A DNA stretch of 64,000 nucleotides from Prevotellaceae bacterium (lineage in GTDB: Bacteria; Bacteroidota; Bacteroidia; Bacteroidales; Paludibacteraceae), in the NCBI GenBank assembly GCA_020636695.1, contig JACJXJ010000002.1:1-64000 (forward strand), given 5' to 3'. Positions 26,626 to 37,337 of this stretch are shown piece by piece. Both the position numbers and the translations under genes were made by a program. The notes under the pieces were generated by a model that was not told the DNA's origin, made no database searches, and saw nothing but the letters and a program-made list of their open reading frames with translations. Each line of letters starts with the position of its first letter. Position 1 is the stretch's first letter.

Positions 26626-27718
26626 TTGCGTGATGAACTTGACGAATTCTACTTTTATATTTCCCCAGTTATATTTTTTTTCTGCGAGCTGACGAGCCAA
26701 TAGGCCATGTTCAGTATATAATTCGTGGTTGTTTACATAAGCAGCGATAGCTTGTGCCACTTCTTCTGTGTTTGCAGGGTTCACTAATTGGCAACAAGTT
26801 GCACAATCGGGCGCGTCTATCTGTATAGCCTTGAGATTGGTAAAGATGGAGGGGCGCCCACAGGCTAAATAATAAAATAATTTGATGGGCAGACACTGTG
26901 TGTTTTCGCTATCATTGGTTCGTAAATCGAGAAATAGATCACTTCGGGTAATTTCATTACAAAATTCTTCAAATGGCATGAATGTCATCATGCTGATGGT
27001 GACATTGGAGGGCAGTGTACGTGTTAATTCTTCAGGTTGTTTTGTGATGATTTTGAGTGTGAAATGAGTATTTGGGCATTTCTCGGCGGCTAAGATGACA
27101 GACTCTACAGTGGCAAAGAAACCTTTTTCTACCGTTAAATTCCTGCATAAAATAAGTTACAGTTGTTTGAAATAGTTTGTGAAGGCTGATTTTTTATATA
27201 TTGTAAATCAGCATAATAAGAGGTAAAAACAGATGGCTTATGTGGCTGTTTTTTTAGAAATGGAACGGCTTTTAAGTTGTTCTCCAAATATAAATCCATT
27301 TGTAAATTGGGCAGCTAACTTATTAGCTATTTTGAGTGTGGCTGTCTTTATTATGCGTTTTAATCCAGACAAACCAACAAGATTTTTTTTTAGATGGATA
27401 CCATTCTGTAACATCGTACACAATACGACATTTAACCTTCTGTTGGTAATATTTTGCAGCAAATATGGCTAAAGGCGTATCGCAGATAATAATGTCAGGA
27501 TGTAGCTGATGTAATAATTCAACCGCTTTTTTGATTTTGCCAATGGGCGAATAACTTCCTCCTTCAAAAGCATACACATCTTCTTCTACTACATTTACAG
27601 GCATAGCAGAGATGACGGAAACATGGTAACCTGTTTCGGTAAGTGCCAACCGTTGATGAAACCAAATACGTTCATCGTAGGGTGGATGTACCATGGCTAA
27701 GAATGTAACTTTTGTCAT
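26611..27718 (-). CDS. Family 4 glycosyltransferase with several frameshifts
   Basis: The corrected product is about 368 residues. The start MTKVTFLAMVHPPYDERIWF and IVYDVTEWYPSKKN are typical of a Bacteroidetes GT4 subgroup. After a break in the A/T run near 27393 the reading continues as LVGLSGLKRIIKTATLKIAN to a second break near 27250. From about 27155 it is open to the end, with NLTVEKGFFATVESVILAAE and PIKLFYYLACGRPSIFTNLK, the donor-binding region. The breaks lie in T-runs on the given strand, so assembly error is more likely than decay. The gene is on its own, outside the main polysaccharide locus; its sugar substrate is unknown. Confidence 0.7.
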
Positions 27719-27754
27719 GTCGACTTGTTTCTGTTCCTTATACTAATTGTTCAA

Positions 27755-29186
27755 TTACTTATTTTCGTTATTGAAAATATGACTTACAAGGTTGATTTCT
27801 AAAAAGGTTGTTCCGCTGACGCCATTACGATCGTTGCTACTTAAATAAACCACTTTGTCCGTGACTGAGATTAAACCTTTATCCACTAAATTATGAAGCG
27901 CTTTTAAGTAATAGTCGCGTACGTGTCCGTCACCTACTTGATAAACAGGGATAACACCATACGATAATGCTAACTGGCGAACCAGTGATTTTGTAGGACA
28001 CATGGCGTAAATAGGATTTACTACCGCGATAGGCCGCTAAAAAACGTACAGTACGTCCTGTGTAACTAGCCGTTAAAATGGCTTTTGTTTGTAACACTTG
28101 TTGTGATTCTACGGCTTGGCGTGCTAGAAAAGAAGTGATATCACGTTCGTTTGTGCTATGCGGAATTTTGATATCATTGTCGCTGAGTTTGCCTTTTTCT
28201 GCCTCTTCAGCAATTTTGGACATGGTGTGTACCGATTCTATAGGATACTTTCCATAAGCAGTTTCGCCACTGAGCATTAAGGCGTCTGTTCTGTAAAATA
28301 TAGCATTGGCCACATCGGTTACTTCGGCACGCGTTGGGCGTGGGTTTTGAATCATAGAGTGGAGCATCTGCGTGGCTACAATCACAGGTTTTTGTGCTAA
28401 TACACATTTTCGAATCAGCAGACGTTGTATTCCAGGAATTTTTTCTTGAGCAATTTCAATACCTAAGTCGCCACGAGCAATCATCACACCGTAAGCCGCT
28501 TGTAGAATTTCGTCGATATTATCCACACCTTCTTGATTCTCAATTTTGGCGATAATTTTGATTGAACTTTTATGCTGATCCAATATTTCTTGAATGTCTA
28601 ATATATCTTGTTTCGAACGCACAAAGGAGTGTGCTATAAAATCGATGTTGTTTTCAATGGCATAGACGATATTGGCTCGGTCTTTATCTGTTAATGAAGG
28701 CATGTTGATGCGAGCGCTAGGTACGTTTACACTTTTACGACTGCCAAGTATACCGTCGTTATGCGCTTCGCAGAGTAAGTAATCGTCCCTTTTTTCAATT
28801 ACTTGTACTTCAATTTCGCCATCGTCGAATAAGATGTCTGATCCAAGAGCGATTTCTCGTACAAAATAGGGATATGACACTGCAATCGTTCCAGACTCTG
28901 TTTTTCGGTTTGGGTCGCCATAAATTTTAATAATATCGCCACTTTTAATAGATAATGGTTCGTCTGCGATTGTTGTTCTAATTTCTGGACCTTTCGTGTC
29001 CATAAGTATTGCAATTTCATCGCTTACGGCTCGCACATTACCTATAATTTTATCGAATCCGTCTTTGCTTAAATGCGCAGAATTGAGTCGAACCACGTTG
29101 AGACCTTCGTTGAATAAGGCTTGGATAAAGTCTACCTCGCAGCGTTTGTCGGATATGGTAGCAATAATTTTTGTTTGTTTAGCCAT
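27755..29186 (-). CDS. pyk: Pyruvate kinase with one frameshift
   Basis: The enzyme makes pyruvate and ATP from phosphoenolpyruvate. KQTKIIATISDKRCEVDFI, MDTKGPEIRT, IIAKIENQEGVDNIDEI, MIARGDLGIEI and VIVATQMLHSM are all present. The frame breaks near 28018: one extra A in AGTAAATCC replaces the expected GSNPIYAMCPT reading, and the C-terminal domain follows in the next frame to 27755. The total of 477 codons is normal. As pyk is normally essential for glycolytic growth and only one base is wrong, an assembly error is the best explanation. It follows prmA by 64 bases and may be co-transcribed. Confidence 0.93.
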
Positions 29187-29250
29187 CGTGTATGATCTAT
29201 TAAGTATTTGTTTATTTATTAGTTACAGTGAAGCGGTTAGGTTTGTCTGT

Positions 29251-30094
29251 TTATGCCTCTTTTTCAAAGCATCCCATAGCCCAATCATTATTTTCGGTGT
29301 AACTTAGTTGTTTTAATCCCAGTGATTCAGCTTTTTGCTTTATTATATCAAAATCTTGTTTGTAAAAACCGCTCATAAGGAGTTGTCCCTTGGGAGCTAA
29401 GGTGCGCACGTAAGCCTGCATATCGCGTACTAAAATATTACGATTAATATTTGCTAATATCATATCAAATGATTGATTTTTAAGCAAATTAGCGTCACCA
29501 AGTTGTACGTGAATGTTGGTGCGATTATTCAAATGTATATTTTCTTCCGTGTTTTCTTGTGCCCAACTATCAATATCAATGGCTTCTATGTGTTTTGCTC
29601 CTCGCAGAGAGGCCATAATTGCCAAAACACCTGTTCCACAGCCCATATCAAGAACCTCTTTGTCGGTGATATCGTGTTCTAGCAAATAGGTTAACAACAT
29701 GCGTGTTGTTTCATGTGTTCCTGTACCAAAAGCTTGTTTTGGATTAATCACGATATCGTATGTTACCTTTTTAGAGGCCGGTTTGTGAGAACTATGAATG
29801 ATGCAGCGATTGTCAATCTCGATAGGCTCAAAGTAATTGTCTTCCCATGTTTTATTCCAGTTCTGATCGGCTATATGTTCTATGCGATAGGTGTACTGAA
29901 GTTCTGGTAATGATGCATGAATAGTTTCAACCATGGCAGTTTCATCGAATGATGGGGCAGGGCTGTAAGCCATGATGCCTTGCGTGGTTTCTTCAAAACT
30001 TTCAAATCCAATATCACCTAACATGGCGGCCAATATATCAGCCATAAAATCTTCTGTATCAGTTAAGCGGAAAGATTACCTTTTTATAATCCAT
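29251..30094 (-). CDS. prmA: Ribosomal protein L11 methyltransferase, frameshift near the start
   Basis: The protein methylates ribosomal protein L11 with S-adenosylmethionine. The catalytic domain shows PKQAFGTGTHETTRMLLTYL, VLDMGCGTGVLAIMASLRGA and ILANINRNIL. The uninterrupted frame begins only at 30045 with MADILAAMLGD, which lacks the usual first strand. An ATG at 30094 reads MDYKKVIF, and one base shift near 30065 joins it to LTDTEDFMADILAAML, giving about 280 residues, the family length. The true start is thus 30094. A TAnnTTTG element lies 20 bases upstream. Confidence 0.88.
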
Positions 30095-30113
30095 ACCGTG
30101 TGACTTTAAACTG

Positions 30114-30121
30114 CAAAGATA
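30114..30121 (-). promoter_or_regulatory. Predicted -7 element for prmA
   Basis: The minus strand reads TATCTTTG, placed 20 bases before the ATG at 30094 and preceded by a T-rich stretch ending in TTTG. This position supports the extended prmA start. Confidence 0.55.
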
Positions 30122-30180
30122 ATCAAAAAAGTAGAGGATAGATGTACTGTTATTTATTTTTCTTGTTGTTGAAATAATTG

Positions 30181-30188
30181 TATCTTTG
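30181..30188 (+). promoter_or_regulatory. Predicted -7 element for the MsbA-like gene
   Basis: TATCTTTG lies 19 bases before the ATG at 30207. Several TTG triplets precede it at 30163-30171 with shorter than usual spacing. Confidence 0.5.
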
Positions 30189-30206
30189 CATATCTAATTT
30201 TACGGT

Positions 30207-32048
30207 ATGAAAAATTTAATTATGTTGATACGACGTTTTGTACCACCGTACAAACGCTATGTTATTTGGGTTTTTATTCTGAATTTACTTTCCACTATTT
30301 TTAGTCTTTTTTCCTTTGCGACCATTATCCCTATTTTGCAGATTTTGTTTGGCATGCAAACCAAATCGCATCTGTTTATGGATTGGAGCCAATATACTTC
30401 AATGAGTGAATTGGTTGACATTACTAAGAATAACCTGTTTTTTTACATCGAACAGATGATTGTTGTTTCAGGTGCGGCTACTACACTTTTGTATTTGGGT
30501 TTATTTTTAGTGATTATGACCGTGCTTAAAACGGGTACTACTTATTTGGCGTCCAGTTCATTAGTTCCTGTTCGTACTGGCGTTTTACGCGATTTACGTA
30601 ACCAAATATATGCTAAAATCATTGATTTACCAATTGGTTATTTTAGCGAAGAACGTAAGGGTGATATTATGTCGCGAATGACGAGTGATGTGGGCGAAAT
30701 TGAAGCCTCCATTATGAGCTCTCTAGAAACGATTTTTAAAAATCCAATCATGATAGTTATTTACATGATTGTATTATTTTCGTTGAGTTGGCAGCTCACT
30801 TTATTTGTTCTCTTATTATTGCCATTTAGTGGTTTTCTCATTGGCAAAATCGGACGTACGTTGAAACATCGTTCTCTTAGTGGTCAAGAACAAACCGGGG
30901 AACTGTTATCTCAAATAGAAGAAACATTAGGCGGATTGCGTGTTGTGAAAGCTTTTATAGCCGAAGAAAAATTGAAAGCCCGATTTGCAGGACTGAATGA
31001 TCGCATTCGTAGAACATTCAATCGTATCAATAGACGCTATTTGTTGGCTCATCCTATTAGTGAATCGTTGGGAACAGTTGTTGTGGCTATTTTTTTGTGG
31101 TATGGCGGTACACTTATTTTGCAGGGCGAAGGTTCAATTTCAGCACCTGAATTTATCTATTATTTGGTGATATTTTATAGTATCATTCCGCCATCCAAAG
31201 ATTTGTCGCGTGCTATGTACAGCGTGCAAAAAGGAATGGCCTCGTTACAACGTGTTGATGAGATTTTAAAAGCCGAAAATCCACTGAAAGCTCAAAAAAA
31301 ATGCCGTTAAAATAGATGAATTTACGTCGCGTATAGAATTTAACCATGTATGGTTTAAATACCGTGAAGATTGGATTTTACAAGATATCAACTTGACCTG
31401 TGTGAAAAAGGAAAAACTGTCGCTTTGGTTGGTCAATCAGGGTCAGGAAAATCGACCATGGTCGACCTCATACCTCGTTTTTACGATGTAAATGAAGGTG
31501 CTATTTCGGTAGATGGAACAGATATTCAAAATCTTGATTTGCAAATGTTACGTGAATTGATGGGAAATGTGAATCAGGAAGCCATTCTGTTCAATGATTC
31601 GTTCTTCAATAATATTACATTTGGAGTGGAATCAGCTACAATGGACGAGGTGATTGCTGCGGCTAAAATAGCGAATGCGCACGATTTTATTATGGCAACG
31701 GAAGAGGGCTATCAAACCAACGTGGGAGATCGCGGTTGTCGTCTTTCGGGTGGTCAACGTCAACGAATTAGTATTGCACGTGCTATCTTGAAGAATCCTC
31801 CTATCTTGATTTTGGACGAGGCAACATCTGCTTTGGATACAGAATCTGAAAAATTAGTTCAAAATGCGCTTGAAAGTTTAATGCAAAATCGCACAACAAT
31901 TGTGATAGCTCACCGTTTGTCCACTATTAAAAAGGCAGATGAAATATGTGTTTTTCACGAAGGTAAAATTGTAGAACGTGGTAAACATGAAGAACTTTTG
32001 TCATTGAATGGTTATTACAAGCGTTTATGCGATATGCAAAGTTTTTAA
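30207..32048 (+). CDS. MsbA-like ABC lipid/polysaccharide exporter with two frameshifts
   Basis: The corrected protein of about 613 residues is a half-size ABC exporter: six membrane helices in the first 330 residues (with GYFSEERKGDIMSRMTSDVG in the first coupling region), then an ATPase with VGQSGSGKSTMVDLIPRFYD, LSGGQRQRISIARAIL and LILDEATSALDTES. The frame is lost at an A8 run near 31297 (one base too many) and regained at an A5 run near 31404 (one too few), bridging KNAVKIDEFTSRIEFNHVWF. Compensating homopolymer errors in an otherwise perfect gene point to assembly error. MsbA is the likely orthologue; other lipid-linked substrates are possible. Confidence 0.88.
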
Positions 32049-32102
32049 CACGGAAGTATCATTTTTAAGTATTAATACACTAACCATTTTATTCAAATCA
32101 TT

Positions 32103-32833
32103 ATGAAAAAAGCAATTATCATCGGTGCAACGTCAGGTCTAGGACACGAAGTTGCTAAACAGTTGTTAGCTGCTGGTTGGCAGCTTGGTATTGCAGGACG
32201 TCGTGAGGCTGAATTGGTAGCATTTCAGAAACAATCGCCAGATAAAATTGCTATTCAACCTTTAGATGTTACTCAAAGTGATGCGTCTGAAAAATTGGAT
32301 CAACTTATAGCCAAAGTTGGTGGCATGGATTTATTCTTTTTGGCATCAGGTATTGGTTATCAAAATCCTGATTTAGAAAGTGATAAAGAAATTAGAACGT
32401 TAGAAACCAATGTTGTAGGTTTTACCCGCATACGGTTACTACGGCATATCGTTTCTTCCGTCAGCAAAAACAGGGTCATATAGCTGTCATTAGTTCTGTA
32501 GCTGGAACTCGTGGTATTGGTGTTTCTGCTTCTTATTCGTCCTCAAAACGTTTTCAATATACTTATATTGATGCATTGGAACAATTGGCTCATGCTGAAA
32601 AATTAGATATTCATTTTACCGATATTCGTCCTGGATTTGTGGAAACCGCCATTTTGAATCCTGATAAAAAATATCCAATGTTGATGAAAGTAGAGTATGC
32701 GGGCAAATGCATTGTTAAAGCATTGAAATGTAAAAAACGTATTGCTGTAATCGATTGGCGTTATTCTATTTTAGTATTTGTGGTTCGCTCCATTCCTCGC
32801 TGTATTTGGAATAGACTTTCTATTAAAAATTAA
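32103..32833 (+). CDS. Short-chain dehydrogenase with one frameshift
   Basis: The product of about 243 residues is an SDR oxidoreductase. IIGATSGLGHEVAKQLL is the NAD(P)-binding glycine motif, ISSVAGTRGIG carries the catalytic Ser, YSSSK the Tyr and Lys, and DIRPGFVETAI the C-terminal substrate loop. One base is lost or gained near 32430, after NVVGFTR, breaking the frame outside a long homopolymer. It follows the MsbA-like gene by 54 bases without its own consensus promoter, so co-transcription is likely. The substrate is unknown. Confidence 0.85.
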
Positions 32834-32859
32834 TAACGAACAGAATTTATAAATTTTAA

Positions 32860-32890
32860 TAAAGGCTGAACTTCTTAAGTCCAGCCTTTA
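32860..32890 (+). terminator. Terminator after the dehydrogenase gene
   Basis: TAAAGGCTG and CAGCCTTTA form a stem extended by ACTT/AAGT, followed by ATTTATCT. It ends the MsbA-dehydrogenase unit. Confidence 0.7.
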
Positions 32891-32963
32891 TTTATCTCGG
32901 ATATATCATCTGTTGTATCAGTGAATTATTTAGATTTCTATCGCAAATATCAGAAAAAAGCAG

Positions 32964-32971
32964 TAATTTTG
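32964..32971 (+). promoter_or_regulatory. Predicted -7 element for the porin gene
   Basis: TAATTTTG matches TAnnTTTG but lies only seven bases before the chosen ATG at 32978, which would leave almost no leader. The -33 region is poor, so this is a weak call. Confidence 0.3.
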
Positions 32972-32977
32972 CTGACT

Positions 32978-34909
32978 ATGAAACGAATTGAATTTCTTTG
33001 TGTATTGTCTATAATAGCGGTTTCGATAAGTGCGCAAACGGCTAATAAACCTGCTACAAAGTCTGATGAAAAAATAGTGCCAGCAGATGTTCGCGCTTGG
33101 CGTATTGACGAACGTTTTGGCATCGCTGATACGTGTGCCGTAGATACCGCTATTGTTAGCTATCAGGATAATCAACCAATCAACAAATATAGTATTGCTA
33201 ATTCTTGGAATGGTAATTTGGGTTCGCCGTTGCAGTCGAAAATTTATTTTGACCGTACGTCTAAAACGAATACGTTTTATTCTCAACCTTATGATGCTTA
33301 TTTGATTGCTCCAGAAGACATTTTGTTCTATAACACTAAAACACCTTATGCCAAGTTAGAATATCGTTCAGCTTTGCCTACGTTTTACGAGGAGGATTAT
33401 TTCAAAGCTCTGTTTACGATGAATGCCAATAAATCAACTAACTTTGGTGGATTGGTTAATTTGATTTATGGACGTGGTCAGTATGCCAATCAGGCTTCAC
33501 GTATGCTCAATGGTGGTTTTTGGGGAAGTTATAATGGACGCCATTATTCAGCACAAGGGATGGTTATGTTTAACAATTTTAAAAATCACGAGAGCGGTGG
33601 TATTATTCACCGCGATTATATACTTAATCCGACATCCATAGCGGGTACAGCTGACTTGAATCCTGTTAATATTCCTGTTAATTTGAATGCTATTTCAGGT
33701 TATGCTAATAATATTTATTACTTTAATCATAAGTATAGCATTGGCATCGAAAAAGAACGTACCGTGTCGAAAGATTCAGTGGTAATGGATTATATTCCAG
33801 TTACTTCGTTCACACATACTATCAAGTTTGAAGATACCTATCGTCGGTATGTGGAAACCGATTCGGTGACTTCTGGTTTTTATGATAATAATTATTACAG
33901 TGGAAAATTTACTCAAGATTCTATACGTTATTGGTCGTTGAAAAACACCGTTGCTGTGACGATGGAAGAGAAGTTTAACCGCTTAATGCGTTTCGGCTTA
34001 ACTGGATTTGTGGAGTATGATTTACGTCGTTTTGGTCAATTTGCTGATAGCGTACCGACTAATAAATATGAAAATCACTTAAAAGTGGGTGCTGTTATCT
34101 TTAAACGCGAAGGTAAAGCGTTTACGTTTGATGCTAATGGGGAGATTTATCTTCTAGGCCCTCGTGCAGGAGAATTAGCCATTTTTGGTGGAGTGCAAAC
34201 TATTTTTCCAGTTTCGTCCAAAGACACCATGTTGATTGCAGCTCGTGGTGGCTTTTTCCATGAATCGTGTGATTATTTCTCAACGACCTATTTTTCCAAC
34301 CATTTTCGATGGAATACCGATTTTAACAATGATTTGCGTGCTCGTATTGAAGGACGTATAGCTTTGCCCACACGTGATATTTCGTTGGGCGTGAAATTTG
34401 AAAACATTACCAACTATATTTATTTTGATACACAAGCATTACCTACTCAATATGACGGTAATATACAAGTACTTTCGGCGGATTTGAAAGCTAATTTACA
34501 TGCTTGGCGTTTTCATCTCGATAATCAAGTAGTTTATCAATTGAGCAGCAATCAAACTATTTTGCCTTTACCAGAGTTGGCGTTGTACAGTAATTTGTAT
34601 TATAAAGATACTTGGTTTAAAGTATTGCATGCTCAGTTGGGTGTTAGTGTGCGTTATCATACGGCTTATTATGGTAATACGTATATGCCTGCTACAGGGG
34701 CTTTTTATCTCCAAAACGATTATTTGGTAGGCAATTATCCTGAAATGAATGTGTATTTGAATTTCCATTTAAAACGTATGCGCTTTTATGTGCAATACGC
34801 TAATTGGAATGCTACTGTGTTTGGCGGCAATAATTATTTCTCGATGCCATATTATCCACAAAATCCTGCCACCTTTCAATTTGGTTTATCATGGACATTT
34901 TACGATTAA
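32978..34909 (+). CDS. Putative outer-membrane porin
   Basis: The ATG at 32978 gives 643 residues, with a signal peptide MKRIEFLCVLSIIAVSISAQ cut after the Gln-rich end. The rest has the alternating aromatic pattern of a beta-barrel and ends in a strand with aromatic residues, FQFGLSWTFYD. Sequence features resemble the Bacteroidetes putative porin family (PF14121-like). An open frame extends to 32921, but the signal peptide fixes the start. It would form a pore in the outer membrane. The next gene begins 19 bases before its end. Confidence 0.8.
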   Translation: MKRIEFLCVLSIIAVSISAQTANKPATKSDEKIVPADVRAWRIDERFGIADTCAVDTAIVSYQDNQPINKYSIANSWNGNLGSPLQSKIYFDRTSKTNTFYSQPYDAYLIAPEDILFYNTKTPYAKLEYRSALPTFYEEDYFKALFTMNANKSTNFGGLVNLIYGRGQYANQASRMLNGGFWGSYNGRHYSAQGMVMFNNFKNHESGGIIHRDYILNPTSIAGTADLNPVNIPVNLNAISGYANNIYYFNHKYSIGIEKERTVSKDSVVMDYIPVTSFTHTIKFEDTYRRYVETDSVTSGFYDNNYYSGKFTQDSIRYWSLKNTVAVTMEEKFNRLMRFGLTGFVEYDLRRFGQFADSVPTNKYENHLKVGAVIFKREGKAFTFDANGEIYLLGPRAGELAIFGGVQTIFPVSSKDTMLIAARGGFFHESCDYFSTTYFSNHFRWNTDFNNDLRARIEGRIALPTRDISLGVKFENITNYIYFDTQALPTQYDGNIQVLSADLKANLHAWRFHLDNQVVYQLSSNQTILPLPELALYSNLYYKDTWFKVLHAQLGVSVRYHTAYYGNTYMPATGAFYLQNDYLVGNYPEMNVYLNFHLKRMRFYVQYANWNATVFGGNNYFSMPYYPQNPATFQFGLSWTFYD

Positions 34910-35730
34910 TCCCCAGCCATCGACTTACGAAAAAACAATCATTAATTGCTGTTGCAGTTAGTGTGGTGTTGGTTATTATTATCGCTATTTGGGTCATAGT
35001 AGCGCATCAGGCGCGTGACTTGGACGACGTGATGGACGACAAGACATTGCGTGTGGTAACGGAGTATAGTTCTATCGGTTATTTTGTAGAAGATAACCAA
35101 ATTAAAGGCTTTCAGTATGAGTTGATTAAACGATTTGCTGATAGTCTTGGTTTGGCGCTTGATTTTACGGTTGAACCCGATTTACAAAAAAGTATAGCGG
35201 GCGTTAATGATGGTAGCTATGATTTGATAATGAGGACATTACCAGTTACGCTTGAACTTAAAAAAGAATTGGATTTCTCCGAACCACTCATCAAAAGTCA
35301 ACTGGTTTTAGTTCAGCGAATTGGTGATAATAATAAAAATAATTCTCCCATTCGTGGAGCAATGGATTTGGATAGCATCACTATTTATGTGACACCGAAT
35401 TCGCCTTATTTGATGAGGTTAAAACATATCGAAGAGGAGTTAGGTATTACTATTTTTACAAAATCAATACCTGATGTTGATACAGAATTGCTTATGGCTA
35501 TGGTGGCGCGTGGTGAAATAGATTATACCATATCGGATGAATTTACGGCGCGTTTTTCAAAGAGTTTTTATCCTGAATTAGATATTGCTACACAAATGGG
35601 TTTCAAACAGTTTCAGGCGTGGGGATTTTCTAAACACTCGCCAAATTTGCAAAAAGCAGTGAATAGTTGGTTGAAAGAATTTACGAAAACCAAAGCCTAT
35701 CGCGATTTGTATAGAACTTATTATCGTTAG
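34891..35730 (+). CDS. Membrane-anchored family 3 solute-binding protein
   Basis: The 279-residue protein has one N-terminal membrane segment (about residues 18-40, SLIAVAVSVVLVIIIAIWVI) and a periplasmic domain of the amino-acid-binding type: LRVVTEYSSIGYFVEDNQIK, FQYELIKRFADSLGLALDF and YDLIMRTLPVTLELKKELDF. The layout recalls the N-terminal domain of MltF, but no lytic transglycosylase domain follows. It overlaps the porin by 19 bases and ends five bases before metA, so the three may share a transcript. No transporter permease is nearby; the ligand is unknown. Confidence 0.75.
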   Translation: MDILRLIPSHRLTKKQSLIAVAVSVVLVIIIAIWVIVAHQARDLDDVMDDKTLRVVTEYSSIGYFVEDNQIKGFQYELIKRFADSLGLALDFTVEPDLQKSIAGVNDGSYDLIMRTLPVTLELKKELDFSEPLIKSQLVLVQRIGDNNKNNSPIRGAMDLDSITIYVTPNSPYLMRLKHIEEELGITIFTKSIPDVDTELLMAMVARGEIDYTISDEFTARFSKSFYPELDIATQMGFKQFQAWGFSKHSPNLQKAVNSWLKEFTKTKAYRDLYRTYYR

Positions 35731-35735
35731 TTATT

Positions 35736-36654
35736 ATGCCTTTAAATTTACCCAATCAAATACCTGCTATTGACTTATTGAAAGAGGAAAATATCTTTGT
35801 CATGAGTTCACAACGTGCTCAATCACAAGATATTCGTCCACTTAAGGTTTTGATTTTGAATTTAATGCCATTCAAGATAACCACAGAAACTGATTTAATT
35901 CGGTTATTGTCCAATACGCCGTTGCAGATTGAAATTGATTTTTTAAAACTTGATAGTCACACGTCAAAAAAAATACACCAATAGAACATTTGTTGGCTTT
36001 TTATCGCTCATTCGACGAGATAAGCATGAATACTTACGATGGGATGATTATTACAGGTGCTCCAGTAGAACAAATGGCATTTGAAGAAGTGAATTATTGG
36101 TCTGAAATAACCCGTATTTTCGATTGGGCTCGTACACATGTGACCTCTACTTTTTTTATCTGTTGGGCAGCACAAGCAGCTTTGTATCATTACTATAACA
36201 TTCAAAAACAAACATTGCCCGAAAAACTATTCGGTGTATTCTCGCATCGCGTGTTAGATCCTAAAAATCCTATTTTCAGAGGTTCGATGATGAATTTCAG
36301 GTGCCTCATAGCCGTCATACCACCGTTTCGCGTACCGATGTGGAACAACACCAAGAATTAACTATTCTGTCTGATTCTCAAGAAGCTGGTTTGTATATGA
36401 TGATGGCACGTGGAGGACGTGAGTTTTTTGTAACAGGTCATTCGGAATATGCACCCAATACGTTACATATCGAATATTTTCGTGATTTAGATAAAGGGCT
36501 AAGCGTGCCTAAGCCACAAAACTACTATCCAAATGATGATGTGACAAAACCGCCTTTGGTCAAGTGGCGTGGCCATGCCAACTTGTTATTCTCCAACTGG
36601 TTGAACTACTTTGTTTATCAGCAAACGCCTTATAAGCTATCTGATATTCATTAG
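35736..36654 (+). CDS. metA: Homoserine O-acyltransferase (MetA) with two frameshifts
   Basis: MetA activates homoserine in methionine synthesis. In order: MPLNLPNQIPAIDLLKEEN, LKVLILNLMPFKITTETDLI, YDGMIITGAPVEQMAFEEV, FICWAAQAALYHYY with the catalytic Cys, GVFSHRVLDPKNPIFRG, and VTGHSEYAPNTL with His and Glu. The frame breaks at an A8 run near 35973 and again near 36284; corrected length is about 305 residues. The residue after GAPV is Glu, which in studied enzymes favours acetyl-CoA, whereas Gly there (GAPLG in Escherichia coli) favours succinyl-CoA. It lies five bases after the solute-binding gene. The homopolymer break suggests assembly error. Confidence 0.9.
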
Positions 36655-36665
36655 TTGAATAATTC

Positions 36666-37313
36666 CTACTTCTTTTTCTGTGTTTGTTCGAAATAGCGGC
36701 AGTAAGGACTGAGTCCGCAAGTGTCGCACTTAGGTTTGCGAGCTAAACAAACATAACGTCCGTGTAAAATGAGCCAATGATGTGCTTTAGGAATCAGCGC
36801 TTGTGGAATATGTTTCACAAGCGTTTCTTCTGTTTGTAGTGGATTTTTAGAATTGGTGGTCAATCCCAATCGTTCTGAAATGCGAAATACATGCGTGTCG
36901 ACCGCCATTTTAGGTTGGTTGAAAATAACAGAAGCCACCACATTAGCCGTTTTGCGTCCAACTCCAGGAAGTTGTTGTAGTAATTCGGTATCAGCAGGGA
37001 CGATGCCATTAAAATCGGTCACCAGTTTTTGCGCCATGCCCGCTAAATAATGCGCTTTACTATTGGGATATGAAATGCTTTTGATATAGCTTAAAAGGAG
37101 TTCAGGCGATGCTTCAGCCATTTTTTCGGGCGTAGGGAATTGTGCAAAAAGCGTTGGTGTCGTCATGTTGACGCGCTTATCTGTGCATTGTGCCGATAAA
37201 ATGACGGCTACCAACAATTCAAACGGATTGTTGTATTTCAGTTCACTTTCTGCCACAGGCATATTGTCGGTGAACCATGCAATAATGTACTTATATCGTT
37301 TTTTGGTAGTCAT
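36666..37313 (-). CDS. nth: Endonuclease III
   Basis: The 215-residue DNA glycosylase/AP lyase removes oxidised pyrimidines. It has FELLVAVILSAQCTDKRVN with the conserved Gln, the helix-hairpin-helix LPGVGRKTANVVAS with catalytic Lys, VDTHVFRISERLGL with catalytic Asp, and the iron-sulphur cluster CLARKPKCDTCGLSPYC. ATG at 37313 (MTTKKRYKYI) is chosen over an upstream one. The gene ends 11 bases from the convergent metA, and a TAnnTTTG element overlaps the gap to the MATE gene. Confidence 0.97.
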   Translation of the reverse strand: MTTKKRYKYIIAWFTDNMPVAESELKYNNPFELLVAVILSAQCTDKRVNMTTPTLFAQFPTPEKMAEASPELLLSYIKSISYPNSKAHYLAGMAQKLVTDFNGIVPADTELLQQLPGVGRKTANVVASVIFNQPKMAVDTHVFRISERLGLTTNSKNPLQTEETLVKHIPQALIPKAHHWLILHGRYVCLARKPKCDTCGLSPYCRYFEQTQKKK

Positions 37314-37320
37314 AATGCCA

Positions 37321-37328
37321 CAAAAATA
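37321..37328 (-). promoter_or_regulatory. Predicted -7 element for nth
   Basis: The minus strand reads TATTTTTG immediately before nth, eight bases from its ATG. The leader would be very short, so the call is tentative. Confidence 0.35.
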
Positions 37329-37337
37329 CATTAATTT

